From assembly GCF_000013445.1 (NCBI RefSeq), contig NC_007796.1, forward strand, positions 2,764,936 to 2,828,935: a stretch of DNA of 64,000 nt. The letters are read 5' to 3'. The translations under genes and the position numbers were made by a program. Within the stretch, counting starts at the first letter, position 1, and each line of letters opens with the position of its first letter. The DNA comes from Methanospirillum hungatei JF-1 (lineage in GTDB: Archaea; Halobacteriota; Methanomicrobia; Methanomicrobiales; Methanospirillaceae). The notes beneath the pieces are model-generated. The model saw nothing but the letters and a program-made list of their open reading frames with translations, had not been told where the DNA came from and searched no databases. This document shows, in pieces, positions 55,057 to 63,231 of the stretch.

Positions 55057-55368
55057 ATGAGATTTACAGGTCTTGAAGAATTGCTCAAAGCAGAGATAGG
55101 CGAAGATGAAAAACTGAAAATACTTGCTGCACAGTATATAGAACGCCTGAAAGAGCAGAAATTACTCCTGGATTCTACACGCATCCTCGGAGATACATCA
55201 CTCAGTCTCAAGGATGCTATCCGCCGTGTCCTTCGGGATATCCCGGATGCATTCCAGTACCCTGAGATCTGTGAAGCATCTTTTGAATATACAACTCTAT
55301 CTCAAGAAAGGGACATTCTCAGTCCGGCTGACGGTAAACAGAGGCGGACAGGCAAGTACGGTTTATAA
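55057..55368 (+). CDS. hypothetical protein, 103 residues
   Basis: A small, soluble, strongly helical protein (LKAEIGEDEKLKILAAQYIERLKEQKLLL). No signal, membrane segment or known motif. AGGGGAT nine nt before the ATG is a fair ribosome site. It begins 44 nt after the right end of the insertion sequence, so its native upstream region has been displaced and its promoter is unclear. Composition is chromosomal rather than IS-like. Function unknown. Confidence 0.55.
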   Translation: MRFTGLEELLKAEIGEDEKLKILAAQYIERLKEQKLLLDSTRILGDTSLSLKDAIRRVLRDIPDAFQYPEICEASFEYTTLSQERDILSPADGKQRRTGKYGL

Positions 55369-55372
55369 ACAG

Positions 55373-55400
55373 CGGTTAATAACCGTAATATAACTTTTTT
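55373..55400. terminator. short palindrome and T-run between convergent genes
   Basis: CGGTTA-A-TAACCG (55373-55385) is followed by a T-run near 55395-55400. It lies between the 103-residue gene and the convergent RPA-associated gene; a weak terminator is plausible. Confidence 0.35.
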
Positions 55401-55410
55401 CAGCAAAAAA

Positions 55411-55986
55411 TCAGAGTTGTATAGAAGCAAGTGCTTCTTTTACTTTTGGTCTCCAGGATTCAAATGGCCGCTGATATATTTCAGCAGCTTTCTGATGATC
55501 GGGATCGTCATTATTCTTCTCAATCCGGTCCAGCGTAAGCCGGGCAGTATCCAGAATCCAGCAGTCAACCACAGTTTTATCAACGGCGGTAATAGATTCT
55601 GCCCTGATTGATACCAGGTTTCTGCCATCAGGGGCCTGAAACACCCCAGGCTTTCCAATAATGACTACATAGGATGGTGATTCGATCGATGAGATCTGAT
55701 GAAGCGCTTCGGGTTGGTAGCTCCCGGCACTCACAAAAAAGATTCCGGTGGGATCCATGACCCTGATCTGATAAAAGACCGCCTCTCCTTCAGACTTCTT
55801 CTTTTCAGTCAGAGTTCCGGCGATGAATACACGATTACACCGTTCTCCAGTTGGAAGCAGTATATAGGTCGGGCTTTTGTCATCCGTCCCTTCTCTGAAA
55901 TGATGGTGAGCTTCCCGAAGTTCTGCCGCAAAGACTCTTTTCGCTGACTCGCGTTCAAATCTTCGGTTTGCTGAGTTGTCACTCAT
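55411..55986 (-). CDS. RPA-associated protein (archaeal RPA small-subunit family)
   Basis: A 191-residue protein. An N-terminal basic helix (RRFERESAKRVFAAELREAHHHF) is followed by an OB-fold (VFIAGTLTEKKKSE..VFYQIRVMDPTGIFFVSAGSYQ) and a C-terminal helix. It matches the archaeal proteins that always follow RPA and form its complex. The ATG at 55986 overlaps the end of rpa by eight nt (ATGAGTGA). The in-frame ATG at 56004 is less likely. Confidence 0.8.
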   Translation of the reverse strand: MSDNSANRRFERESAKRVFAAELREAHHHFREGTDDKSPTYILLPTGERCNRVFIAGTLTEKKKSEGEAVFYQIRVMDPTGIFFVSAGSYQPEALHQISSIESPSYVVIIGKPGVFQAPDGRNLVSIRAESITAVDKTVVDCWILDTARLTLDRIEKNNDDPDHQKAAEIYQRPFESWRPKVKEALASIQL

Positions 55987-57808
55987 GTGATCCACCCTCC
56001 GCACGGTTCATCAGTTCGGCCAGCATCCCAGCATCAAAAGCCTGAAATTCGCAATTATAGGCAACCAGGCGATTATCAAACACTTTGCCCCGGCAGATAA
56101 GATACCGCCCCAGAATCTGTTCATTGACATGATAAAATACGGTATCAAGACCAAGAGGGTTATTCTCTGCCATCTCCTGTGCCGTGATGAGGTTTAATCC
56201 GGTCAGTTCTTCAACACCCTCCCGTGAAATTATCGTATCATAGGTCTTCTGACCGTCATCAAGCCACCCTTTAACCCTGAGATCATAGATATAATTCGGC
56301 TGAATTTCATGGATCGGACAATAATTCTGCCTTGAGAGGACACGACCACATCCCTCAACCGGACATCGCTTGATAAGACCTGATCCTGGAGACAGGTGGA
56401 CAAATGCCCCCTTTACTTCCTCATTCGGAGATCTCACCTGAATAGTGGCGCCTTCGTCTGGAAGAAGGGTTGCCCCGTTCAGGGTTACAGATAACCGGCC
56501 GTTGAACTCATCAACTGATGCATAATAGATACTATAGACCATGTCCGGTACCAGTCTCTGGGCCATATCATCCTTCCAGGTGACGAACCGGATAGTCCCC
56601 GACTCATCGCCCAAAAGGCCGCTCTGGAAGATGCGTTCTGAAGTATTTTCATATTCCTGGACAAGTTTTACCCGCAGACAGACGATTCCCGGCCCTGCCT
56701 GGGCGACCGGAATGATATTTGGTCTGATACTCCGGTCCTCCAGAAGTGGTGTCGCTGTACCAGGATTTATCTGCATGCTTAATGCCCCCCGGTACCGATC
56801 CACAACTGCCCCCTTTATTGCGTACCACTGATTTTCCATCAGGGGTTCTGCTCCCGGACTATTTCGGATGATAAACCTGACCGCTCCGGAATCATCAGCA
56901 AAAACACCCCGTTGAAGTATTTGATCAGAATATTGCTTCTCAATCGCCACTACCTTCCCCTCAACCAGGGCGACACCAGGTGATAATTCTCCAACCGGGG
57001 TCTTTTCGATGTCAGGCATTTCATCTCTGGATATGGGGGTGATTTTTGTCCCGCTATGAATTTTTATTGATAATTGCCCGTTAAACTCGTCTGATTCAAC
57101 AAGATCCAGCCGGTACCAGTGCCCTTGTTCAAGGAGCGGAGCATTGGCAGAGGCCCAAACGGTGAACCGGATAGTACCTGAATTATCTGCAAATATTCCA
57201 GACTGTGCAATTGAAGGAGACCGGGGTGGAAAGATGGTTGTGACCTCACCTTCAACAGATATCCATTGTTTTGGTTTTATCTCTGATAGCGGTGTGATCA
57301 CCGGTTCAGGAACAGAATCCGGAGAAAGTTCAGTTATGGTGGTTCCCGAATGAACTTTCAGACTTACCTGACCATTATATTCATCCGCTACCGCAGATTC
57401 GAGCCTGTACCATTTTCCCTGTTCCATGACCGGTGCATTTGCCTTTGCCCACACGGTAAACCGCATAGTCCCGCTTGAGTCCATTATTACCCCGCTTTGG
57501 GCTACTGATGGAGAGCGTGACGGGATTAAGGTAACTATCTGTCCTTCGACCGTTACCCATTGTTCGGCCTGGATCTCTGATATCGGTATTACAGAATCAG
57601 CATCCTGTTTTGACGGACCTGCTGATGGAAGTTCCATCCCAAATTGCCGGGCATAATCACCAATTATTGATCGTTCCGCTTCGGCTGGTGGGACAGAGAA
57701 TTCTTCTACAAACCGGTTGATCTTTTCCTCAAGTTTTGCCCGGTCAATTGGATGACCTGCTGCTGCAAATTTTTCGGAGATCCTGTCTGCGATTTCTTTG
57801 AGTTCCAT
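55979..57808 (-). CDS. replication protein A large subunit (multi-OB-fold, zinc finger)
   Basis: A 609-residue single-strand DNA-binding protein. An N-terminal helical domain (about 1-60) is followed by four OB-folds. The first two are strikingly similar to each other (each with VAQSG or IAQSG, SGTxRFTVWAxANAP, WYRL and LKVHSGT or IKIHSGT). Near residue 460 a Cys4/His-type zinc finger (CPVEGCGRV and YCPIHE) is placed before the last OB-fold. The ATG at 57808 is chosen because GGAG is five nt before it; 57856 would add 16 residues. A TATA-like box lies at 57841-57849. Confidence 0.9.
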   Translation of the reverse strand: MELKEIADRISEKFAAAGHPIDRAKLEEKINRFVEEFSVPPAEAERSIIGDYARQFGMELPSAGPSKQDADSVIPISEIQAEQWVTVEGQIVTLIPSRSPSVAQSGVIMDSSGTMRFTVWAKANAPVMEQGKWYRLESAVADEYNGQVSLKVHSGTTITELSPDSVPEPVITPLSEIKPKQWISVEGEVTTIFPPRSPSIAQSGIFADNSGTIRFTVWASANAPLLEQGHWYRLDLVESDEFNGQLSIKIHSGTKITPISRDEMPDIEKTPVGELSPGVALVEGKVVAIEKQYSDQILQRGVFADDSGAVRFIIRNSPGAEPLMENQWYAIKGAVVDRYRGALSMQINPGTATPLLEDRSIRPNIIPVAQAGPGIVCLRVKLVQEYENTSERIFQSGLLGDESGTIRFVTWKDDMAQRLVPDMVYSIYYASVDEFNGRLSVTLNGATLLPDEGATIQVRSPNEEVKGAFVHLSPGSGLIKRCPVEGCGRVLSRQNYCPIHEIQPNYIYDLRVKGWLDDGQKTYDTIISREGVEELTGLNLITAQEMAENNPLGLDTVFYHVNEQILGRYLICRGKVFDNRLVAYNCEFQAFDAGMLAELMNRAEGGSHE

Positions 57809-57897
57809 TTCATCTCCATAAGAAAGGTCAACAACAAGGGTATTTAAAGAAGACACCCGCGGGGTGAAAGTGAAAACATCAATAAATTATAGATATT

Positions 57898-58809
57898 TTA
57901 GAGAGTTTTGGAATATAAAGACTTTAATTCAAGTAAAGTGGCTTCAGGATTTCTCAAAAGATGGCTGGTTACCAATGGGTGGTGATTTAATAAACAGCGG
58001 GTGCATGCCCAGACCGGTGCCCGTTCAGATTTTAAAATCCAATCACCAAGGGTTGTATCTCCACACGGGTAGAGCGGACAGTAACACAGATCACATCGCT
58101 GCCCCTGATAATGACACGGATAATAGGGGCAATGCTCTTTCTCCCATAATACCCAGTGAGGTCCGCCGATACCTGAACGGATAAAAAATGAGGGCTTTTT
58201 CTTCTTCGTATCAGACTGGCGAAGCAGAGCTTTTGTTACACCTGTATACACTGTTTCATGAATCCGCTGTCCGGTTTCTGTTGCACTCCCTGCGTACCTG
58301 ATGGTCCCCTGGCCTTCAGATGCGATGATGACCGCGTCAGTGACCGTTCCTGCAAAATCATAACCGGCATCACGAAGAGCGAGGACTTTTGCTTCGGTCG
58401 TAGTAATTACCGCATCGACCAGAGCCTGATCATGAAAATCCCGGGTCAGGACAATAATATTGATCGTCCCGGGAGCAGGATTTGGTACATCCTCCGATGC
58501 CGGTACTGATGACTGCACCGGATCAGGGTGGGTTATCCCTGCCGTTACAAAGACCATCATGGTATCCCAGGAAAGAATACAGAGCGTATTCATATCAACA
58601 GCCGTCAGAAGACCAGCAGTGTCCGTATATGAAAGACCCAGAGAATATGAGAGCAACTCCAGCTCCTTCTCCGGATCATGAGAAAAGTCGTTTTGAACCT
58701 GATGATTTATCAGCGTTGTACAATTTCGAATGCCACCATGAGGTCCGGAACTGCAGATTCGAAACTTCCCACGTACGATAAGGGAATTTGATCTGAGGAA
58801 ATACCTCAT
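57898..58809 (-). CDS. cbiZ: adenosylcobinamide amidohydrolase CbiZ with C-terminal Cys-rich domain
   Basis: A 303-residue protein. The first 215 residues match CbiZ, which cleaves adenosylcobinamide to adenosylcobyric acid for corrinoid salvage; seen in VFVTAGITHP, TINIIVLTRDFHDQALVDAVITTTEAK and a TGTxTDAVIIAS-like segment. The last 80 residues hold a separate Cys-rich domain with CPYYPCH, CDLCYCPLYPC and CTRC, which probably binds zinc or an iron-sulfur cluster. The start is set by the ATGA overlap with the upstream glycyl-radical module gene. It is cytoplasmic. Confidence 0.87.
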   Translation of the reverse strand: MRYFLRSNSLIVRGKFRICSSGPHGGIRNCTTLINHQVQNDFSHDPEKELELLSYSLGLSYTDTAGLLTAVDMNTLCILSWDTMMVFVTAGITHPDPVQSSVPASEDVPNPAPGTINIIVLTRDFHDQALVDAVITTTEAKVLALRDAGYDFAGTVTDAVIIASEGQGTIRYAGSATETGQRIHETVYTGVTKALLRQSDTKKKKPSFFIRSGIGGPHWVLWEKEHCPYYPCHYQGQRCDLCYCPLYPCGDTTLGDWILKSERAPVWACTRCLLNHHPLVTSHLLRNPEATLLELKSLYSKTL

Positions 58810-59168
58810 GTGATGCTATAACGCTGACGGTCTTTTAATTCCTGTTGTTTGCCTGCATTCCAGCCGGACACGTCCTGCAGGTATCCGGTAACCCTGCTAA
58901 TCTGCACAACGTCATGACATCCACATTCAGGGCAGACCGGTTCACCACAGAGCGGGCAGTATTCTATTGTTGCAGCAATCTCATGTGAACAGTCACAGTT
59001 GTCAAGGGGGCACATGATCTCCAGGTTCACATCACCGCAGACAGGACACGGACTTTCATCAACAATCAGGTGGCAGGTGTGACATTTATATCTTCGTTCA
59101 CTTTCAGGGATCTCCTCCTTGCAGGAGTACTTCTCTGAAAGAGCCAGTTGTTCCTTGGTCCAGTTCAT
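58806..59168 (-). CDS. standalone NrdD-type C-terminal module (zinc ribbon and glycyl-radical motif)
   Basis: A 120-residue protein. Two Cys-pair units (C29/C32/C41/C44 and C71/C74/C79/C82) precede SRVTGYLQDVSGWNAGKQQE, whose VTGYL and GWNAGK segments match the glycyl-radical end of class III anaerobic ribonucleotide reductase (radical Gly95). The catalytic 600-residue body of NrdD is not in this gene or this window. It could be a spare radical domain, the split part of a two-gene NrdD, or an NrdD-derived protein with another role. It ends with a four-nt overlap into cbiZ and starts 17 nt after pyrF. Confidence 0.8.
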   Translation of the reverse strand: MNWTKEQLALSEKYSCKEEIPESERRYKCHTCHLIVDESPCPVCGDVNLEIMCPLDNCDCSHEIAATIEYCPLCGEPVCPECGCHDVVQISRVTGYLQDVSGWNAGKQQELKDRQRYSIT

Positions 59169-59184
59169 ACTAAGTGATTGCCTT

Positions 59185-59862
59185 TCATTCCCTTAATGGA
59201 TAGGGAAGATGAGGGTTCGTTCCGCGAAGACTTCTGAACTGTGCATATTGCTGCGCCGCACCGGCAGGATCTGCAGACTCGTAAATTGCTCTACCAACGA
59301 TAATTCCATCCACGATTCCTGCTATTGCTGATGGATCCCCGCCCTGTGCACCAACACCGGGTGACAGGATCTTTCTGGTGCCGATGAGAGTGCGCAACAT
59401 CTGTGTCCGTTCAGGTCGTGTAGCTGGAGCAATAATCCCATCCGCCCCGGTTTCGCAGACAAGTGCAGCAATCCGCTCGGCAATGCCCCCATGGAAAAAG
59501 TCTACCGCACCAGGATGGCTCATCTCAGTGACGACATAGCACTCTCCCCCATGATCATGAGCAGTATCTACACAGGCGAGCACAGAATCCCTGCCGACAA
59601 AGCCGTGACAGATAATTCCTGAAAACCCATGAGAAAAAACTTCCTCGGCGATAAGCCGGCTTGTATTAGGAATATCAGCCACCTTGAAATCGGCAATAAG
59701 GGGAAGTCCCCCGGCTGATAATTCGTCAGCTATCGTAAGACCTGCTGCCAGAACCAGGGGATAGCCTATCTTTATCGCATCCAGATATGGTCCAGTCTTC
59801 TCTGCAATCGACACCGCTGCATCACGGGTGCCTACATCCAGGGCAAGGATTACTTCGGTCAT
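59185..59862 (-). CDS. pyrF: orotidine 5-phosphate decarboxylase
   Basis: A 225-residue TIM-barrel enzyme of UMP synthesis. The catalytic DFKVADIPNT (Asp-x-Lys-x2-Asp) is complete. ILSPGVGAQGGDPS and IIVGRAIYESADP bind the phosphate. Full length. Directly follows dys (TAA then ATG with no gap), so both are on one message. Confidence 0.96.
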   Translation of the reverse strand: MTEVILALDVGTRDAAVSIAEKTGPYLDAIKIGYPLVLAAGLTIADELSAGGLPLIADFKVADIPNTSRLIAEEVFSHGFSGIICHGFVGRDSVLACVDTAHDHGGECYVVTEMSHPGAVDFFHGGIAERIAALVCETGADGIIAPATRPERTQMLRTLIGTRKILSPGVGAQGGDPSAIAGIVDGIIVGRAIYESADPAGAAQQYAQFRSLRGTNPHLPYPLRE

Positions 59863-60783
59863 TTATTTCTCCAGAACTGCTGACATGATAAGTGGGAAGG
59901 TTATCGTTGCATCACCATACACCGTAACCGTCTGTGCATCCTCGTCAACCTTTCCCCAGGATCTGGCTTCATCAAGAGTCGCACCAGAGAGACCACCAAG
60001 ATCAGGCCGGTCTCCGGTCAGTTGCACGGCATAGGTAAAACCTTTTGGTGTCATGAGCATGCTCTGGAGGATATAATTCTTCGGAACACCGCCTCCGACA
60101 AAGAACGCACCAGCGATGTCTGCTGAAAAACACCGGTCCATGATTTTATCCATGTCACCAAATGCGTCAACGACTATCTTGTGGGTCTGACGGTATAACC
60201 AGAACTGCAGCCCAATCATCGAGTCCTGAACTGCAGGACAAAACACCGGGATCTTCTTTCTGGCCGCCGTCGCAAGGATACCTGAATTGAGGTGAGAACC
60301 GATATGGGCAAGGAGATCCGTGATCGATATGACGGTACCATCAGGAATTTTTGAGAGGATGTCCTGCATAAACTCCTCAAATTTTATGAATGAATCATTC
60401 GGGAGATAGACATCATAAATCCGGTTAATCTCATCATGCCGCAGCTCAATATCGTTGCATTTCTCCGTTCCCCGGAAATGATGGCATCCGATTGCTTCTA
60501 TAATATCATGAGTCAGGTTGGCACCGGTTGACACCAGAACATCAATGTATCCTGCTTCCATAAGGTCAGATACAATACCACCCATTCCAGCGGGAACCAT
60601 CGCTCCGGCAAGACCAAAAAAGCGGGTTACCCGTTTATCCTGATACATCGTACCGGTTATGCTCACCGCCCGTGACAGGGCACCACCATTATACGCTCCA
60701 GCCTGCTCCATGGCACTGATGAGACTTTTTACTGTCATCCCAGGCTTAAGATGGACCTGTCGTACCGGCACATCACATTCCAT
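59863..60783 (-). CDS. dys: deoxyhypusine synthase
   Basis: An enzyme of about 306 residues that modifies the lysine of archaeal initiation factor 5A with spermidine. Markers are MTVKSLISAMEQAGAYNGG, LVSTGANLTHDIIEA, the substrate region of HLNSGILATAARKKIP, and FFVGGGVPKNYILQS with the active-site Lys. The ATG at 60783 gives the usual length; a TTG at 60804 would add seven residues. It is downstream of tiaS. Confidence 0.93.
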   Translation of the reverse strand: MECDVPVRQVHLKPGMTVKSLISAMEQAGAYNGGALSRAVSITGTMYQDKRVTRFFGLAGAMVPAGMGGIVSDLMEAGYIDVLVSTGANLTHDIIEAIGCHHFRGTEKCNDIELRHDEINRIYDVYLPNDSFIKFEEFMQDILSKIPDGTVISITDLLAHIGSHLNSGILATAARKKIPVFCPAVQDSMIGLQFWLYRQTHKIVVDAFGDMDKIMDRCFSADIAGAFFVGGGVPKNYILQSMLMTPKGFTYAVQLTGDRPDLGGLSGATLDEARSWGKVDEDAQTVTVYGDATITFPLIMSAVLEK

Positions 60784-60852
60784 ACTATATGTATGGGTGG
60801 TCAACTCCCAAGTACCTGACGTGCGAGGAAATGCGATCCCACCAGGTGAAAA

Positions 60853-62127
60853 TCAGCACCCCTTCTTCCGTGATGAGGGAAGGTAGGAAGGATGAGGCTC
60901 AACATAACCCCGGACAATAGGTCGTGAGAGATGACGTCGTGCTCCGGGGGGAACTTCGTACCAGCCTGAAGAGATGGTCCGCTTTTCAATGATGTGTTCA
61001 GGGTTGGTTGTGCGATTCCCGCACCGGCGGCATTTATACCCTTTTCCTGACCCTGCACTGGTCATCCGCTTCTGACATGCCGGGCAGATGGGTGCCCGTA
61101 CTGATATATATGGTTCAGCAGAGAATACGTACATCTTCTCAAGGTTCAGGGTATTTTTCAGGTAACTCCCGGCCACCAGGATCTCATCACCAGGCCGTAA
61201 TGATCGGACAATATCCCTGAATTTCTTCGTCGGTTCAAAGGCCATACAGTGAATCTGATGATCACAAATCTTGAGCGGGAAAATGACATGGCCGCCTTTT
61301 CCGGTTTTTGGTGTACCATGAACCCTGCCCCTGATCAGGTATGATATCCCTTCAGTCAGAAGGCTCCCTGCATAAAAGACCAGGTGTGCATCAGTCCCCT
61401 GGTTTGTCTTCCAGATACGAGCCAGATCCGCTCCTTCTGATCTGACCATCGACACTGCATGGGCTACAGAAAAGGGAGAGTCACCCCTGATACCAAATAA
61501 CACCGGATCCGGTGTATGAGGGACACAGACCGGGCCTTTCATATCCGTATCCCAGGTATCCCAGGTGTGAGGACTGGTCTGTTCCTCTGATAATCGAAGA
61601 CTCTCGGCGTCAACCTGACGGGGAGTATACAGCCGACCGGGATGCCGGTATGCCAGATACTCCCAGGTAAAATCTGGAAACTCACTACACACCGCAGCAG
61701 TCGCTCCAATAAGACCTCTCCCAAGTTTATACCCTAGAAATCGCAATGCATATCTGGCAAGGAAATCCCTGGCTTCATCAATCCTGCAATGACTCTGAAC
61801 CGCTTTCCAGTAAAAATCAGCGGGTGGCTTTTGAAGACCGACCACAATACCGGGATGTGTATTCTCACAGGAGAGCGCAGCGAACTTTTCCACAAGACCT
61901 GATGCGATGCTGAATGCATAATCCGGATCGCCTCTGACACAAAGAGAGATCGCAGCATTTCCGCGTGTTTTATAGGGCACAGTCGGGTTGAGTCTGACCA
62001 GTCTGGAAGAAAATACCTTCATTCCTGACTTTTCAAGAATTGTGGCCAGCACTGCTCCAAGCCAGGTCGTACACATTCCATCCGGAGCATCCGTATCATC
62101 AAGGCCAATTAAAAACCAGGTGTTCGT
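60853..62127 (-). CDS. tiaS: tRNA(Ile2) 2-agmatinylcytidine synthetase
   Basis: A 424-residue enzyme that adds agmatine to C34 of tRNA-Ile(CAU), so that AUA codons are read correctly. Markers are FLIGLDDTDAP (ATP-binding start), LGRGLIGATAAV, FGIRGDSPFSVA, and a C-terminal OB-fold with a zinc ribbon (CPAC then CRRCG). The ATG at 62127 is used; an in-frame ATG ten codons upstream is possible. Divergent from an HTH regulator; followed by dys after about 70 nt. Confidence 0.94.
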   Translation of the reverse strand, partial: TNTWFLIGLDDTDAPDGMCTTWLGAVLATILEKSGMKVFSSRLVRLNPTVPYKTRGNAAISLCVRGDPDYAFSIASGLVEKFAALSCENTHPGIVVGLQKPPADFYWKAVQSHCRIDEARDFLARYALRFLGYKLGRGLIGATAAVCSEFPDFTWEYLAYRHPGRLYTPRQVDAESLRLSEEQTSPHTWDTWDTDMKGPVCVPHTPDPVLFGIRGDSPFSVAHAVSMVRSEGADLARIWKTNQGTDAHLVFYAGSLLTEGISYLIRGRVHGTPKTGKGGHVIFPLKICDHQIHCMAFEPTKKFRDIVRSLRPGDEILVAGSYLKNTLNLEKMYVFSAEPYISVRAPICPACQKRMTSAGSGKGYKCRRCGNRTTNPEHIIEKRTISSGWYEVPPGARRHLSRPIVRGYVEPHPSYLPSSRKKGC

Positions 62128-62231
62128 CATCAGCTTTTCATCCGTATATTTCTGCAAATCTCATGCAAATCAGGGAGCATCCAGATTATCTGCTAATTAT
62201 GAATCTGCGCACCAAATTCCTTATGTACAGG

Positions 62232-62239
62232 AATTATAC
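62232..62239 (+). promoter_or_regulatory. TATA box of the HTH regulator gene
   Basis: AATTATAC lies 19-26 nt before the ATG at 62258, giving a leaderless transcript. It supports this ATG over the far upstream frame that would run through tiaS. Confidence 0.45.
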
Positions 62240-62257
62240 AAGTACCTTCTACGGTAC

Positions 62258-63178
62258 ATGTCCCAGGATCGTCTGCTCCGTAATGTCATCAGTGTGATGA
62301 TCATGGCAGGATATGAAGTATCCGAAGTTTTCGCAATGAGACCGAAGAGTTTTGACATCATTGCAGGAAATGGTGAACGGATAGTAGTCCTGAAAGTCAT
62401 CTCACATATCGATAGCATTAGCGAAGAGAATGCACGGGATCTTGACAGAATCGCACGTAACCTTGACGGTACTCCCCTTATCGTCGGTGAACGGGCCCGT
62501 GATGCTGAACTTGAACGTGGCGCAGTATATGTCAGGTACGGAATATTCGCGATAAATTACCCGACCTTGCATGATTATTTTGTAGAAGATTCCCCCCCGC
62601 TCATTTATGCATCACCCGGTGGTCTGTATGTGAATATCAGCGGGGAACGGCTGCGTGAACTTCGTGAGACCAGAAGCCTCTCTCTCGGAGACCTGGGGCA
62701 GATTCTGGGTGTTTCCAGACGGACGGTGGCAAAATATGAGGCAGGCATGGGAACAACGATTGAGATAGCGCTGCGTATCGAAGAGACTTTTGACTCAGGA
62801 GTAATCGAGCCGATCGATCTCATTCAGTCAAAATCACAGTTCACAAAACCTGAAATGCCAGAGGTTCCGGAGGAGATACCGATTCAGGCTGCAATAGAAG
62901 AGATGGGTATGCATGTCCAGCCCATGTATCATGCACCATTTCAGGCCCTTGTCAGGTATGATTCACATACCATACTCACCGGATATGGATCGGCACAAAA
63001 AGTCGCACGACGTGCCGGGATCATTGGCAACATTTCTCAGGTGACGCGGACACATGCCATGTGTGTGATGACCGATGATCAGCGACAGCGCAGAATAGGC
63101 CGTACCCTGATGATTGGTGAGGATTCTCTTCTTTCTCTTGATGAGCCGGATGATCTCATCAATCTGATCCTAAACTGA
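62258..63178 (+). CDS. archaeal HTH-type transcriptional regulator (Cro/C1 domain)
   Basis: A 306-residue protein. An N-terminal domain of about 115 residues resembles a restriction-like or ligand-binding fold (RPKSFDIIAGNGERIVVLKVI). A Cro/C1 HTH at about 125-180 (RLRELRETRSLSLGDLGQI..SRRTVAKYEAG) follows, and then a C-terminal domain (ILTGYGSAQKVARRAGIIG). This order is known from one archaeal regulator family conserved next to thermosome genes (recollection). It is followed after 53 nt by the thermosome gene, whose promoter overlaps its end; it might regulate that gene or itself. Confidence 0.8.
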   Translation: MSQDRLLRNVISVMIMAGYEVSEVFAMRPKSFDIIAGNGERIVVLKVISHIDSISEENARDLDRIARNLDGTPLIVGERARDAELERGAVYVRYGIFAINYPTLHDYFVEDSPPLIYASPGGLYVNISGERLRELRETRSLSLGDLGQILGVSRRTVAKYEAGMGTTIEIALRIEETFDSGVIEPIDLIQSKSQFTKPEMPEVPEEIPIQAAIEEMGMHVQPMYHAPFQALVRYDSHTILTGYGSAQKVARRAGIIGNISQVTRTHAMCVMTDDQRQRRIGRTLMIGEDSLLSLDEPDDLINLILN

Positions 63179-63180
63179 TA

Positions 63181-63190
63181 TTTTTATATA
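63181..63190 (+). promoter_or_regulatory. TATA box of the thermosome gene
   Basis: TTTTTATATA lies just past the HTH stop and 42-51 nt before the ATG at 63232, which gives a leader of about 20 nt with the GGTGAT ribosome site. Confidence 0.55.
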
Positions 63191-63231
63191 GAACCACTAA
63201 ACAACCTTATCCTACAACGTGGTGATATTTT

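Noticed and set aside
60801-61058. Minus-strand 85-codon frame over the end of tiaS
   Set aside because: It runs in another frame through the tiaS zinc-ribbon region and has no domain of its own.
61988-62257. Upstream extension of the HTH regulator frame to 61988
   Set aside because: It would overlap the divergent tiaS gene, and homologues start near MSQDRLLRN. A TATA box stands just before 62258.
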